This document shows positions 25,884 to 34,052 of a stretch of DNA of 64,000 nt, piece by piece (positions within the stretch are counted from its first letter, which is position 1; each line of letters opens with the position of its first letter). Below the pieces are notes generated by a model. The model did no database searches and was not told the origin of the DNA. It saw only the letters and a list, made by a program, of their open reading frames with translations. The stretch comes from Streptomyces albospinus. Lineage in GTDB: Bacteria > Actinomycetota > Actinomycetes > Streptomycetales > Streptomycetaceae. The position numbers and the translations under genes were made by a program. The DNA is taken from positions 104,229 through 168,228 of the forward strand of contig NZ_BMRP01000010.1 in the NCBI RefSeq assembly GCF_014648695.1. The letters run 5' to 3'.

Positions 25884-26651
25884 GTGGACGTGGAGGGTTT
25901 TGAACGCGACGGCTATGTAGCCGTCCGAGGCGCTTTCGACGCGGATACGGCCGCGGCATGCCGGGAGATGATCTGGGGATCGCTGGCCGCCCGGGGAATC
26001 GATCGCGACGACCCCGGCACCTGGCGCCCGAGCGTGGAGATCCCCTGCCCTTCCGGCGAGCCGTTCGCGACGGCGGCCACGTCGCCGGTACTGACCGCCG
26101 CATACGACGAACTGATCGGTCCGGGCAGGTGGACTCGTCGAGACTGGGTCGGCGGGGCCGTCCCCGTCCGCTTCCCGTCGGAGGAGTACCCGGGGACGGG
26201 CTCCGGCTATCACATCGAAGGCAGCTACGAGGGCCCGGACGGAAGCTTCTGGGTCAACGTACGTTCCCGTGCAAGGGGATTGCTCGCGCTGTTCCTCTTC
26301 TCCGACATCGGTGCCGATGATGCGCCGACCCGCCTCGTCAAAGGCTCGCACCTGTACATCCCGCCGATCCTGCAACCCTACGGCGAGGCCGGGATCCCCA
26401 CCGAACAGGTCGAATCGCAGTGGCGACCGTCGGTGTTGTGCCGGGCCACCGCGCACGCCACCGGCAAGGCGGGCGATGTCTACCTGTGTCATCCGTTCAT
26501 CGTGCACACCGCCACGTGGCCGCACCGGGGGTCGACTCCACGGATGATGGCCCAGCCCGCGGTGCACGTGCACGACGGGTTCGTACTGGACGGATCCGAT
26601 CTCTCCCCGGTGGCCCGGGCGATCACGGCTGGCCTGGCGCTGTCCCAGTGA
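25884..26651 (+). CDS. PhyH-like Fe(II)/2-oxoglutarate dioxygenase family protein
   Basis: 255 residues, GTG start at 25884 (GTG 25890 also possible; no clear Shine-Dalgarno). The N-terminus FERDGYVAVRGAFDADTAAA is typical of phytanoyl-CoA-dioxygenase-like proteins. The proximal metal motif appears as YHIEG, HxE rather than the usual HxD. The distal His is in HPFIVHTA, followed by an Arg (STPRMMAQPAVH) that would hold 2-oxoglutarate. The central strand LLALFLFSDI with TRLVKGSHLYIP fits the family. It should be a cytosolic hydroxylase of a small molecule; substrate unknown. It is monocistronic. Confidence 0.8.
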   Translation: MDVEGFERDGYVAVRGAFDADTAAACREMIWGSLAARGIDRDDPGTWRPSVEIPCPSGEPFATAATSPVLTAAYDELIGPGRWTRRDWVGGAVPVRFPSEEYPGTGSGYHIEGSYEGPDGSFWVNVRSRARGLLALFLFSDIGADDAPTRLVKGSHLYIPPILQPYGEAGIPTEQVESQWRPSVLCRATAHATGKAGDVYLCHPFIVHTATWPHRGSTPRMMAQPAVHVHDGFVLDGSDLSPVARAITAGLALSQ

Positions 26652-26905
26652 GTGTCCAGGGCGACCTGCGCGCGGTCGCATCGTGCCTGGGACAAAGCGG
26701 CTTGAGAGGCTCGATCACCCGAGCCGGGCGACTCCGCGCCGAGGCGTAGCGGCAGCGACACCTGGCGCCAAGTGCCAGTCCCAGTGGAGCTGTTGGCGGG
26801 CAGTCTGTGTCTCCGTCTGTGGCTCTGGTCTGTGTCCGTGTCCGTGTCCGGATGTGACAGAACGACGTCATTGTGGTCACGGGCGTGGGGAGTGACGATG
26901 GGTGC

Positions 26906-27889
26906 ATGTCCACAACCCGCCGTGTCGTCATCGCGGTCTTCCCGGATGTCGACCTACTCGATGTCACCGGCCCGGCCGAAGTGTTCGCGTTGGCCAACCG
27001 GGAGACCGATGGCCAGGCCGGGTACCGCGTGGAGCTGGCGGGCCGGACACCTGGCGTGGTCACCACGTCGGCGGGTGTGCGGCTGGTCGCGGATCTCTCG
27101 TTCGCCGAGGTCGACGGTGTGCTGGATACGCTGCTGGTGCCCGGTGCGGTGGATCCGCACCCCGGTGGGCCGGTCGCCCGGATCGACCGGGACGTGGTGG
27201 CATGGCTGAAGACGGCTGCGCCGCTGGCCCGGCGGGTGGCGTCGGTATGCGTGGGCGCGCACCTGCTGGCCGCGGCCGGGCTGCTGGACGGCAAAACGGC
27301 CACCACCCACTGGTCGACCGCCGCACAGCTGGCAGCCGACCACCCGGCCGTGACGGTGGATCCCGATCCGATCTTCGTGCGGTGCGGGAAGGTGTGGACC
27401 GGGGCCGGGATCAGCGCCTGTATGGATCTTGCGCTGGCGCTGGTGGCCGAGGACCTGGGCGAGGAGGTCGCCCTGGCAGTGGCCCGGCAGCAGGTCATGT
27501 ACCTCAAGCGCCAGGGCGGCCAGAGCCAGTTCTCGGTCCCGCTGAGCCGGCCCGCTGCCTCCCGCAGGGACATCGACGATCTGCGGATGTTCATCGCGGA
27601 TCACCTGGACGGCGATCTGTCCGCGGCGGCCCTCGCGGCACGGATGTGCCTGAGCGAACGCCACTTCGCCCGGGTTTTCCGCCAGGAAACCGGCACCACC
27701 CCGGCCGCCTACGTCGAGGCCGCCCGGGTTGAGGCGGCCCGCCGCCTGCTGGAGAGCACCGACCAGCCCCTTGAACAGGTCGCCACCGTCTGCGGATTCG
27801 GCTCGGTGGAAACGCTCCACCGGGCGCTGCGCAAGCAGATCGGCACCACCCCGGCGGCCTACCGCCGCCGCTTCCGCACCACCAGCTGA
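26906..27889 (+). CDS. GlxA-type regulator (DJ-1/PfpI domain + AraC HTH)
   Basis: 327 residues from ATG 26906. The N-terminal amidotransferase-like domain (about 5-185) opens VVIAVFPDVDLLDVTGPAEV and contains VASVCVGAHLLAAAGLLDG, with Cys at the nucleophile elbow. The C-terminal AraC double HTH (about 225-320) shows LAARMCLSERHFARVFRQET and ATVCGFGSVETLHRALRKQI. Such regulators often control an adjacent hydrolase gene. The isochorismatase-like gene follows after 93 bp in the same direction and is the likely target. Confidence 0.93.
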   Translation: MSTTRRVVIAVFPDVDLLDVTGPAEVFALANRETDGQAGYRVELAGRTPGVVTTSAGVRLVADLSFAEVDGVLDTLLVPGAVDPHPGGPVARIDRDVVAWLKTAAPLARRVASVCVGAHLLAAAGLLDGKTATTHWSTAAQLAADHPAVTVDPDPIFVRCGKVWTGAGISACMDLALALVAEDLGEEVALAVARQQVMYLKRQGGQSQFSVPLSRPAASRRDIDDLRMFIADHLDGDLSAAALAARMCLSERHFARVFRQETGTTPAAYVEAARVEAARRLLESTDQPLEQVATVCGFGSVETLHRALRKQIGTTPAAYRRRFRTTS

Positions 27890-27982
27890 ACCCTTTCCCT
27901 GTGTCCCCGGGCACCACCGCTCTGCCATACGGCTGAGCCGTGCCGTGCCCGCCATCACCCCTGCTGAATAGGAGCCCCTGCC

Positions 27983-28585
27983 ATGTCCGCTTCCACGAGC
28001 CTGCGTGACGTGATCGGCCTCGGCAACCAGCTGCCCCGGCTCGCCGACACCACCCTCATCATGATCGACTTCCAGAACACCTACCGCACCGGTGTCATGG
28101 CCCTCGAAGGCGCCGAACAGGCCCTCACGGCCGGGGCCCGCCTGCTGGCCGCCGCCCGCGCCGCGGGCACCCCCGTCATCCACATCGTCAACGACGGCGG
28201 TGAGAACACCCCCTACGACATCCGCGCCGAGATCGGAGCCATCAGCACCGAAGTCGCCCCTGCCGACGGCGAACCCGTCGTGGTCAAGCAGCTTCCCAAC
28301 GCCTTCCACGACACCGACCTGGAGAAGACGCTGCGTGAGCTGGGCGCGGGCAACGAGCTGGTGCTGGCCGGCTTCATGACCCACATGTGCGTCAGCTGCA
28401 CCGCTCAGGGCGCCTTCACCCTCGGCTACCGCCCCACCGTCGTCGCCGAGGCCACCGCCACCCGACCGCTGACCGCCCCCGACGGCACCGTCCTGCCCGC
28501 CGCCACTCTCCAGACGGCTGCCCTGACCACCATCGGCGACCTGTTCGGCACCATCGCCCGCACCGTCGACGACCTCACCTCCTAG
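27983..28585 (+). CDS. Isochorismatase-family cysteine hydrolase
   Basis: 200 residues, ATG 27983 after AGGAG. The catalytic triad is Asp29 (IMIDFQNTY), Lys102 (VVVKQLPNAF) and Cys136 (THMCVSCTAQ), with the cis-peptide region GFMTHMC as in nicotinamidase/isochorismatase relatives. It probably hydrolyses a small amide or related bond in the cytosol; the substrate cannot be read from sequence. Controlled by the upstream GlxA regulator by context. A small hairpin at 28633 may terminate it. Confidence 0.9.
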   Translation: MSASTSLRDVIGLGNQLPRLADTTLIMIDFQNTYRTGVMALEGAEQALTAGARLLAAARAAGTPVIHIVNDGGENTPYDIRAEIGAISTEVAPADGEPVVVKQLPNAFHDTDLEKTLRELGAGNELVLAGFMTHMCVSCTAQGAFTLGYRPTVVAEATATRPLTAPDGTVLPAATLQTAALTTIGDLFGTIARTVDDLTS

Positions 28586-28632
28586 TGCGCGTCAGCCAAC
28601 GTTCGACGTTCGTCCTGCCGACGCCCATGCGC

Positions 28633-28649
28633 AGCCGCTGACAGCGGCT
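28633..28649 (+). terminator. Short terminator hairpin
   Basis: AGCCGCT-gac-AGCGGCT, followed by ctctgtttccc, 48 bp after the isochorismatase-like stop. Confidence 0.45.
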
Positions 28650-28735
28650 CTGTTTCCCTACGGTTTCCAAGGTCGCCGAGCCGCCTCCGTCCCGCTGCGA
28701 TCCCGTAGTGGGACGGGGTTTGCCGGTCGCCGCGT

Positions 28736-28894
28736 CTACAACTTCACCACGCCGCTCACGGAAGCCACGAGATCCGTCAGGACGTCGACGCCCACATTCG
28801 TGTTGCTGTTGACTGAAGTGCTCACCCCGGCAGGGGTGTTGAGCTTCACGCCGGTGTTGGCATGCGTGCCGTTCACGTGACTTGAGGAACCGAC
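28736..28894 (-). pseudogene. 3' remnant of an unidentified, Asn/Val-rich protein gene
   Basis: On the minus strand an in-frame stretch ends NTNVGVDVLTDLVASVSGVV plus KL and TAG at 28736, preceded by NTGVKLNTPAGVSTS. Third positions are largely G/C. An in-frame stop lies about 75 bp upstream of the stretch and no good start is present. Its Asn, Thr, Val and Gly content suggests a secreted or surface protein. I do not recognise the family. Confidence 0.35.
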
Positions 28895-29011
28895 GACGAG
28901 CAGGTGTGGTGGACCAGCGGCGCGTCCGGTGAAGCAGTGCTGACCACAGGATCTGGCGCCCTCTCAGGTCGTCATCGCCGTCAACGATCCTGCGGTGCGG
29001 GGGTGTCCAGC

Positions 29012-29235
29012 GGATGGCGACCCTCAGGTCCACCACATAGCTCTCCTCGATTGTGCCGTTCGGGAAGAGGGCGGTGAGGCGGGCGCGCTCCTCGGTGAGG
29101 AAGGCGTCGGCGCTCTGCGGGCCGCGGACCAGGACGGCGGAGTGGCTGGCGATGTTCCACCACAGGGCGAGTGTGCCGCCGGGGCGCAGTGCGCGGCGGG
29201 CTTCGGGGAGGGCCTGGGCGGGGTCGGTCCAGTGT
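29012..29235 (-). pseudogene. SAM-dependent methyltransferase remnant with internal deletion
   Basis: The frame reads DPAQALPEARRALRPGGTLA, then LWWN, the strand 4/5 region of class-I methyltransferases. It then jumps directly to ASHSAVLVRGPQ and DAFLTEERARLTALFPNGTI, continuing EESYVVDLRVAIR, which in relatives lies well downstream. The SAM-binding N-terminus is missing and about 40-60 residues between the two blocks appear deleted. Confidence 0.6.
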
Positions 29236-29457
29236 CCTTTGGCGGACCTGTGAGACGCCCCCCGGTCCTCACGCGGTCGCCGGTGGTTGCGCGGTGCGGG
29301 GCGCGCGCGGCGGCCCAGGGGGCGCAGCGCCGCCTGATGTGCCCTCGCACAGACGGCAATCCTCTCGCTTGTGCCATGCAACAGGAGACTTCCTCCTCAC
29401 ATCTGCGGCAGAGTGTGCGCTCGTTCGCCAGGTTGGCGATGAAGGAGGGAGACTCCG

Positions 29458-30537
29458 ATGAGCATGAGAGTCCGGCGGCGCACCGCCCTGGGGAAGGCGC
29501 TGGTCCTGGGGGTCCTGCTGACCATGACGGTGTCAGGTACCGCGTATGCCAACACCGTTGCCGTCACGGTGAAGACACCGGGTGCCACCAGCGGCCCCAC
29601 CACCATTGACTCCGAGATCTCGACCCACGCGGACTGTGCCAGCGGCCTCGCCTCCGGCGGCGGGGTCGACCAGGCGATCGGCACCGGTACCGGGGTGAAC
29701 GGGAACCATGTGATGGGCAGTTCGCCCAGCGCCGACGGCACCACCGAGTACACCGGTACGCCGGGCGTCGTCGGCACCGATGCGACGCACTGGCTCGGCA
29801 TAGGCGGAACCGGGGGGATGCTCAACTCCTCGTTCTCCACCACCCCCTATGCGCTGTGCCTCAGCAGCAACCTGATCAATCACACCCAGGTGGTGATGAA
29901 CAAGGTCAATGCACCCACCACGGCCTCGACGGTCGGCCTCGTCACGGCGACCTGCCCGGCCAACACCGTCCTGCTCGGCGGTGGTGTCCGGACCACCCCG
30001 GCCAGTGTCGGCAACTTCAAGTCGATCGCGAGCTTCCCCACTTTCAACAACGCCGCACACGACTTCGGCAAGAAAGCCGCGGCGGACGGTGAGACCAACC
30101 CCGACTCCTGGACCGCCGTCGGGTGGGACGCCGGTACCGGCAACAGCTCCAACGAGACCTATGCGTACGCGATGTGCAGCGGCAGCGGCATCAACGTCAG
30201 CGGCGTCGCGGTGAAGGTCCACTACAGCGAGGTGGCCGGACCGACCACCGGAAGCACCGGCCAGACGGCGACCGTCGGCTGCGGCCCCACCGACGGGAAC
30301 CTGGTCAGCGGCGGTGCCGCCATCAGCGGTGGCAACGTGACGACCACCGACTTCACGGGACCGGGCTCCGGCGGCGACCACCTCAACGGCAGCTTCCCCA
30401 GCGACTCTTCCGGCAACCCCGTCGCGGACGGGACCACCACGGCGGCGTACTGGACGGCCTTCGGGCACACCGGCGGACAGGCGTCGACCGGCACCCACAC
30501 CGACGCCTGGGCGCTGTGCGCCAACGACGGTGTCTGA
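29458..30537 (+). CDS. Secreted three-repeat protein, first of a tandem pair
   Basis: 359 residues, ATG after AAGGAGGGAG. A signal peptide spans about 1-31 (ending VSGTAYA). The mature protein has three related modules, each starting with Cys then LxSGGG or LLGGG and ending with a (Y/W)A(L/M)C motif. The cysteines are at 60/134, 166/240 and 275/354, so spacing is 74, 74 and 79. Each module has a Trp about 20 residues before its second Cys. Three intramodule disulfides are likely. I know no function; it could be a cell-surface or matrix protein with pseudo-threefold symmetry. It is followed 26 bp later by a paralogue. Confidence 0.9.
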   Translation: MSMRVRRRTALGKALVLGVLLTMTVSGTAYANTVAVTVKTPGATSGPTTIDSEISTHADCASGLASGGGVDQAIGTGTGVNGNHVMGSSPSADGTTEYTGTPGVVGTDATHWLGIGGTGGMLNSSFSTTPYALCLSSNLINHTQVVMNKVNAPTTASTVGLVTATCPANTVLLGGGVRTTPASVGNFKSIASFPTFNNAAHDFGKKAAADGETNPDSWTAVGWDAGTGNSSNETYAYAMCSGSGINVSGVAVKVHYSEVAGPTTGSTGQTATVGCGPTDGNLVSGGAAISGGNVTTTDFTGPGSGGDHLNGSFPSDSSGNPVADGTTTAAYWTAFGHTGGQASTGTHTDAWALCANDGV

Positions 30538-30563
30538 CAACTGACGTGAGAGAGAAGCAACCG

Positions 30564-31655
30564 ATGAGGCAAGAGAACTCGCTGCGCTCCGCCGCCCGGG
30601 CGGCGGCGGTCCTGGGCGCCGCGCTGATCGTTACGGTGCCGGGAACCGCGAACGCCAAAACCGCCGGCGTCACGGTGCGGACCCCCGGGGCCACCGTCGG
30701 CCCGGCAACCCCCTTCACCGGGGTCTCGTCCCACGCGGACTGTGACCACGGCCTGATCACCGGCGGCGGCGTCGACCAGGCCATCGGCACCGGCCCGGAC
30801 TCCAACGGGAACCACGTGATGGGCATCGCGCCCAGCCCCGGCGGCACGACCGAATACACCGACACACCCGGCGTCGTCGGCCATGACGTGACCCACTGGC
30901 TGGCGTTCGGCGGAAGCGGAAGCCACAGCAGCCCCTCCTTCTCCACCACCCCCTACGCGCTGTGCTTCGAGAGCAATCGGATCCGGCACACCCAGGTGGT
31001 CATGAACAAGATCGCCGGTCCCTCCACCGGACTGTCGGACCGCCTCGTCACGGCGACCTGCCCGACGGGCACCGTCCTGCTCGGCGGCGGCGCCCGGACC
31101 ACCCCGGCCAGCGTGGGCAGCCTCAAGCCCATCGCGAGCTTCCCCACCTTCAACGACGCCGCACACGACTTCGGCAAGAAGGCCGCAGCCGACGGCGAGA
31201 CCCACCCCGACTCCTGGACGGCTGTCGGCGGGATCGGCGGCGGACGCGACACGAACAACACCACCTATGCCTACGCAGTGTGCAGCGCGGGTCACGACAA
31301 CGTCCGCCACGTGGTCACGACGGTCCACTTCCGCGAGGTGAGCGGGCCCGACGAGGCCGCCACAGGGCAGACCGCAACCGTCGGCTGCCGTCCCGAAGAC
31401 GGCAGCCTGATCAGCGGCGGTGCTGCCATCAGCGGGGGCAACGTGACCACGACCGACTTCACGAAGACCGCCTCGGGCGGCCCGCACCTCAACGGCAGCT
31501 TCCCCAGCGACTCCGCCGGCAACCCGGTCGGCGACGGCACCGCCGGGCCGACGCACTGGACAGCCGCCACGCACGCCGGGGGATCGCCCTCGCCGAACAG
31601 CTACACCGACGGCTGGGCGCTGTGCCTGAACGCCCACCGCAGGGGCGAGGACTGA
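30564..31655 (+). CDS. Secreted three-repeat protein, second of a tandem pair
   Basis: 363 residues, ATG 30564 with GAGAGAAG upstream. Signal peptide about 1-31 (LIVTVPGTANA). It aligns almost without gaps to the preceding protein: first Cys pair again at 60/134, and shared stretches such as GGGVDQAIGTG, ASFPTFN and HDFGKKAAADGET. It has the same three modules, with a more charged C-terminus (NAHRRGED). The pair arose by tandem duplication and is surely co-transcribed. A 17-bp-stem hairpin at 31803 ends the unit. Confidence 0.9.
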   Translation: MRQENSLRSAARAAAVLGAALIVTVPGTANAKTAGVTVRTPGATVGPATPFTGVSSHADCDHGLITGGGVDQAIGTGPDSNGNHVMGIAPSPGGTTEYTDTPGVVGHDVTHWLAFGGSGSHSSPSFSTTPYALCFESNRIRHTQVVMNKIAGPSTGLSDRLVTATCPTGTVLLGGGARTTPASVGSLKPIASFPTFNDAAHDFGKKAAADGETHPDSWTAVGGIGGGRDTNNTTYAYAVCSAGHDNVRHVVTTVHFREVSGPDEAATGQTATVGCRPEDGSLISGGAAISGGNVTTTDFTKTASGGPHLNGSFPSDSAGNPVGDGTAGPTHWTAATHAGGSPSPNSYTDGWALCLNAHRRGED

Positions 31656-31802
31656 CGGTCTCGCGCCATGACGGCCGGTGGCCGGCAGCGGCCACCGGCC
31701 TTGACGCCGATGCGTCGGATCGCGCTCTGGTACGCCGCTGGGGGTGAACTTGGCCTGAGCTCGGGAACGACATACCGGCTCGGGCTCACGCCCCGACACC
31801 AC

Positions 31803-31846
31803 CGAGGGGGCAGGACATGCACTCCGGTTCATGTCCTGCCCCCTCG
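31803..31846. terminator. Bidirectional terminator, 17-bp perfect stem
   Basis: CGAGGGGGCAGGACATG and its exact complement flank a 10-base loop, between the convergent secreted-protein operon and the methyltransferase gene. Confidence 0.85.
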
Positions 31847-31879
31847 ATGCTGGATACGGGCCGGTCCGGCGGGGGTTGG

Positions 31880-32710
31880 CTATCCGCGGCCGGCCTGCGG
31901 GCACGGGTCCGCGAGCCGTGAAGGGCGGCGACCCCATGCGGAGACGGTGACCTGGGGGATGTCGATGAACGCCGGGTCGTCCAGCAGGTCGGAGAACTCC
32001 CTCACGTCGGCCTCGGTGACCAGTCCCTCGGCGAGGAGGGCGGGGGCTGCCTGCGCGATGAGGGGGCGCCAGCGGTCCTTGTCGAGTCCTCCCATGCAGC
32101 CGAGGTTGCCGGTGAAGGACACCTCGCCCAGCCCGCTGCGGGCGAGCCGGGCGGGCAGGCTGCGCGCCCAGGTCATGTCGGCTCCGTGATCGCGGTACAT
32201 GCGCTGATAGGCGGCCAGGAGGCGCTGGACCACGGGGAAGGGGGAGGTCTCCGCGGGCAGGTGGTAGGGCTCTTCGACGACGAGCCAGCCACCGGGGGCG
32301 AGCCAGCGGGCGGCTCGTTCGACCATGGCGTCGCGGGTGGGCAGGTGGCAGTAGAGGTAGCGGGCGTGGATGAGATCGAAGCTGCCGGGCGCGTAGTCGT
32401 CGTGGGTGATGTCGGCTTCCTGAATCTCCAGGTTCGGGGCCCGGTCGCCGTCGAGGTGGCGGGTGTCGAGATCGACGGCTACGACGCGGCCGTCCGGGCA
32501 GCGCCCGGCGAGCCAATAGGCGATGGAGCCGGCGCCCGCGCCCAGTTCCAGGCAGTGCCAGGACGCCTGGAGGGGGAGGCCGTCGAGGATGCCGGTGGTG
32601 AACGCGTCCACGTTGCGTTGGATGGCCTCCAGGCGGTCGCGCTCGCGCGGGGTGTCGTTGCTCAACATGCCGGAGCGGTAGGGAGCAGGGGTGGCAGGCT
32701 GCTGTGCCAT
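31880..32710 (-). CDS. Class I SAM-dependent methyltransferase
   Basis: 276 residues. Motif I is CLELGAGAGSIAYWLAG (about 53-69), the acidic end of strand 2 is VVAVDLDTRHL, the motif-II region is GSFDLIHARYLYCHLP, and motif III is RWLAPGGWLVVEEPYHLP, all intact. This is the UbiE/COQ5-like cytosolic group acting on small molecules; substrate unknown. A small ORF ends 9 bp upstream of its start, perhaps in the same transcript. Confidence 0.9.
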   Translation of the reverse strand: MAQQPATPAPYRSGMLSNDTPRERDRLEAIQRNVDAFTTGILDGLPLQASWHCLELGAGAGSIAYWLAGRCPDGRVVAVDLDTRHLDGDRAPNLEIQEADITHDDYAPGSFDLIHARYLYCHLPTRDAMVERAARWLAPGGWLVVEEPYHLPAETSPFPVVQRLLAAYQRMYRDHGADMTWARSLPARLARSGLGEVSFTGNLGCMGGLDKDRWRPLIAQAAPALLAEGLVTEADVREFSDLLDDPAFIDIPQVTVSAWGRRPSRLADPCPQAGRG

Positions 32711-32719
32711 GGGGGGCGC

Positions 32720-32920
32720 CTATTTCGTGTTGGGGGGTGTGGTGGTGGTCGGGGTGCGGTGGTCGTCGCGGCGGCTGCCGGCGTCGTCGAAGCCCAGGTG
32801 GCGGACGCAGTGCAGGATGACCGAGCGTGTGGTGAAGGCAGATCGCTCGGGCCCCGCCGTCCAGTGCCTGTCCGACCGGCTCAACTCCTCCTCCACCAGC
32901 GGTTGGTGATCACGATTCAC
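32720..32920 (-). CDS. Small hypothetical protein upstream of the methyltransferase
   Basis: 66 residues from GTG 32920, high GC at third positions throughout. The sequence (VEEELSRSDRHWTAGPERSA, then TRSVILHCVRHLGFDDAGS) is charged at the start and ends in a Thr/Pro-rich tail. The stop lies 9 bp before the methyltransferase ATG, which suggests coupling. No family recognised. It may be a small accessory protein; a peptide substrate is possible but unsupported. Confidence 0.45.
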   Translation of the reverse strand: MNRDHQPLVEEELSRSDRHWTAGPERSAFTTRSVILHCVRHLGFDDAGSRRDDHRTPTTTTPPNTK

Positions 32921-33074
32921 CCGAGTGTGTCAGCAGCGGTTCGGGGCGCGCAGCGCTTCCGGAGACTCCGCCCGCTCGCGCCGGCGCTCGCCGTCTCCCG
33001 CTGCCGCCCGCCGGAGCGAGCCGACCCGGACGAGGAGGATCGGGATCAGCGGGAGGAGTTCGGGTCCGCGCTTC

Positions 33075-33494
33075 TCAGACGGCCGCGGCCCTCGGGCTGC
33101 GTGACGTATCACTTCCGGGCACCGGCTCGGAGGCGTCGGAGCCAAGGGCCACGATGCGGTTGTCCGTATCGACGTGCACGACCTTCGGCCGCAGCGTACG
33201 GGCCTCCGCGTCGTCCACCTGCGCATAGCTGATCAGGATGACCAGATCACCGGGATGAACCAGGTGCGCGGCGGCTCCGTTGATACCGATGACGCCCGAG
33301 TCCCGCTCGCCCTCGATGACGTACGTCTCCAGGCGGGCGCCGTTGTCGATGTCGACGATGTGGACGAGCTCGCCGGGCAGCAGGTCGGCGGCCTCCATCA
33401 GCGCAGCGTCGATGGTGACCGACCCCACGTAGTGCAGATCGGCCTCGGTCACGGTGGCCCGGTGAATCTTGGACTTGAACATGGTGCGCAGCAC
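33075..33494 (-). CDS. panD: Aspartate 1-decarboxylase (pyruvoyl enzyme)
   Basis: 139 residues from GTG 33494, nine bases after AGGAG, giving the usual start MLRTMFKSKIHRATVT. The enzyme makes beta-alanine for pantothenate and CoA. Autocleavage occurs between Gly24 and Ser25 (HYVGSVTID), forming the pyruvoyl group; Lys9 and Tyr22 near the N-terminus are in place, and GINGAAAHLVHPGDLVI is the C-terminal core. It stands alone, away from panB/panC. CoA and phosphopantetheine supply could matter for the ACP operon in the same window, but the two are 16 kb apart. Confidence 0.96.
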   Translation of the reverse strand: MLRTMFKSKIHRATVTEADLHYVGSVTIDAALMEAADLLPGELVHIVDIDNGARLETYVIEGERDSGVIGINGAAAHLVHPGDLVILISYAQVDDAEARTLRPKVVHVDTDNRIVALGSDASEPVPGSDTSRSPRAAAV

Positions 33495-34052
33495 AGCGTC
33501 ACACTCCTGCCGAAGAAGGGTCGCGCCCTCACCGCGAGGTGCGCGCCGGACAGCCATGCTAGCCGTGACGTCAAAGAGTGTCCCGGTGCCTCTGCCACTG
33601 CATTACTCACTGCCGCTGGGTGAGTCCCGAGCGTAAGGTGCGGCCTTCTGCTGCGGGCGGACTGCGCCCAGCGGCCTTCTCCCTCGGCGTGGGCTGCGTC
33701 GGGGCGGCCACCGTCTTGAGCTGCTGACAGCCGCGCCCCGGCTCAGGGTGATGGTGAAAACGACGGCCACCGGCAACGAATACCTGCCGGATGAATGTGT
33801 CGCAGAACTGCTCGCATTCAGGGGCACGACGGCGCAGCTCCCTGCGATGGCAGTGGATCGATCCGGAGACGCGTGACTCGTCTGTCCGTCTACGGCAGGG
33901 AGTCGAGGACAGCTGAATTGCGACCGGCCATATCGCTGCTGTAATCGACCGGTAACGGAAAAGTCCGGGTTGCTTCGTGCTCGGCTTCGCCTGGGTCGAA
34001 AGGGTGCACGATTGAAATCTGCAATACGGCGCATTCCAGGAGGCTGTCACCC
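33495..34052. other. Spacer between panD and the secreted Val/Lys-rich protein
   Basis: 558 bp. A 42-codon frame at about 33752-33880 (+) has no Shine-Dalgarno and is not convincing. The last 150 bp are AT-richer and should hold the promoter of the gene at 34053. Confidence 0.45.

Noticed and set aside
30222..32516. Long minus-strand frame opposite the secreted-repeat genes
   Set aside because: It is the low-complexity shadow of the well-coding plus-strand genes.
33752..33880. 42-codon plus-strand ORF between panD and the secreted protein
   Set aside because: No Shine-Dalgarno, mixed third positions and no recognisable family.
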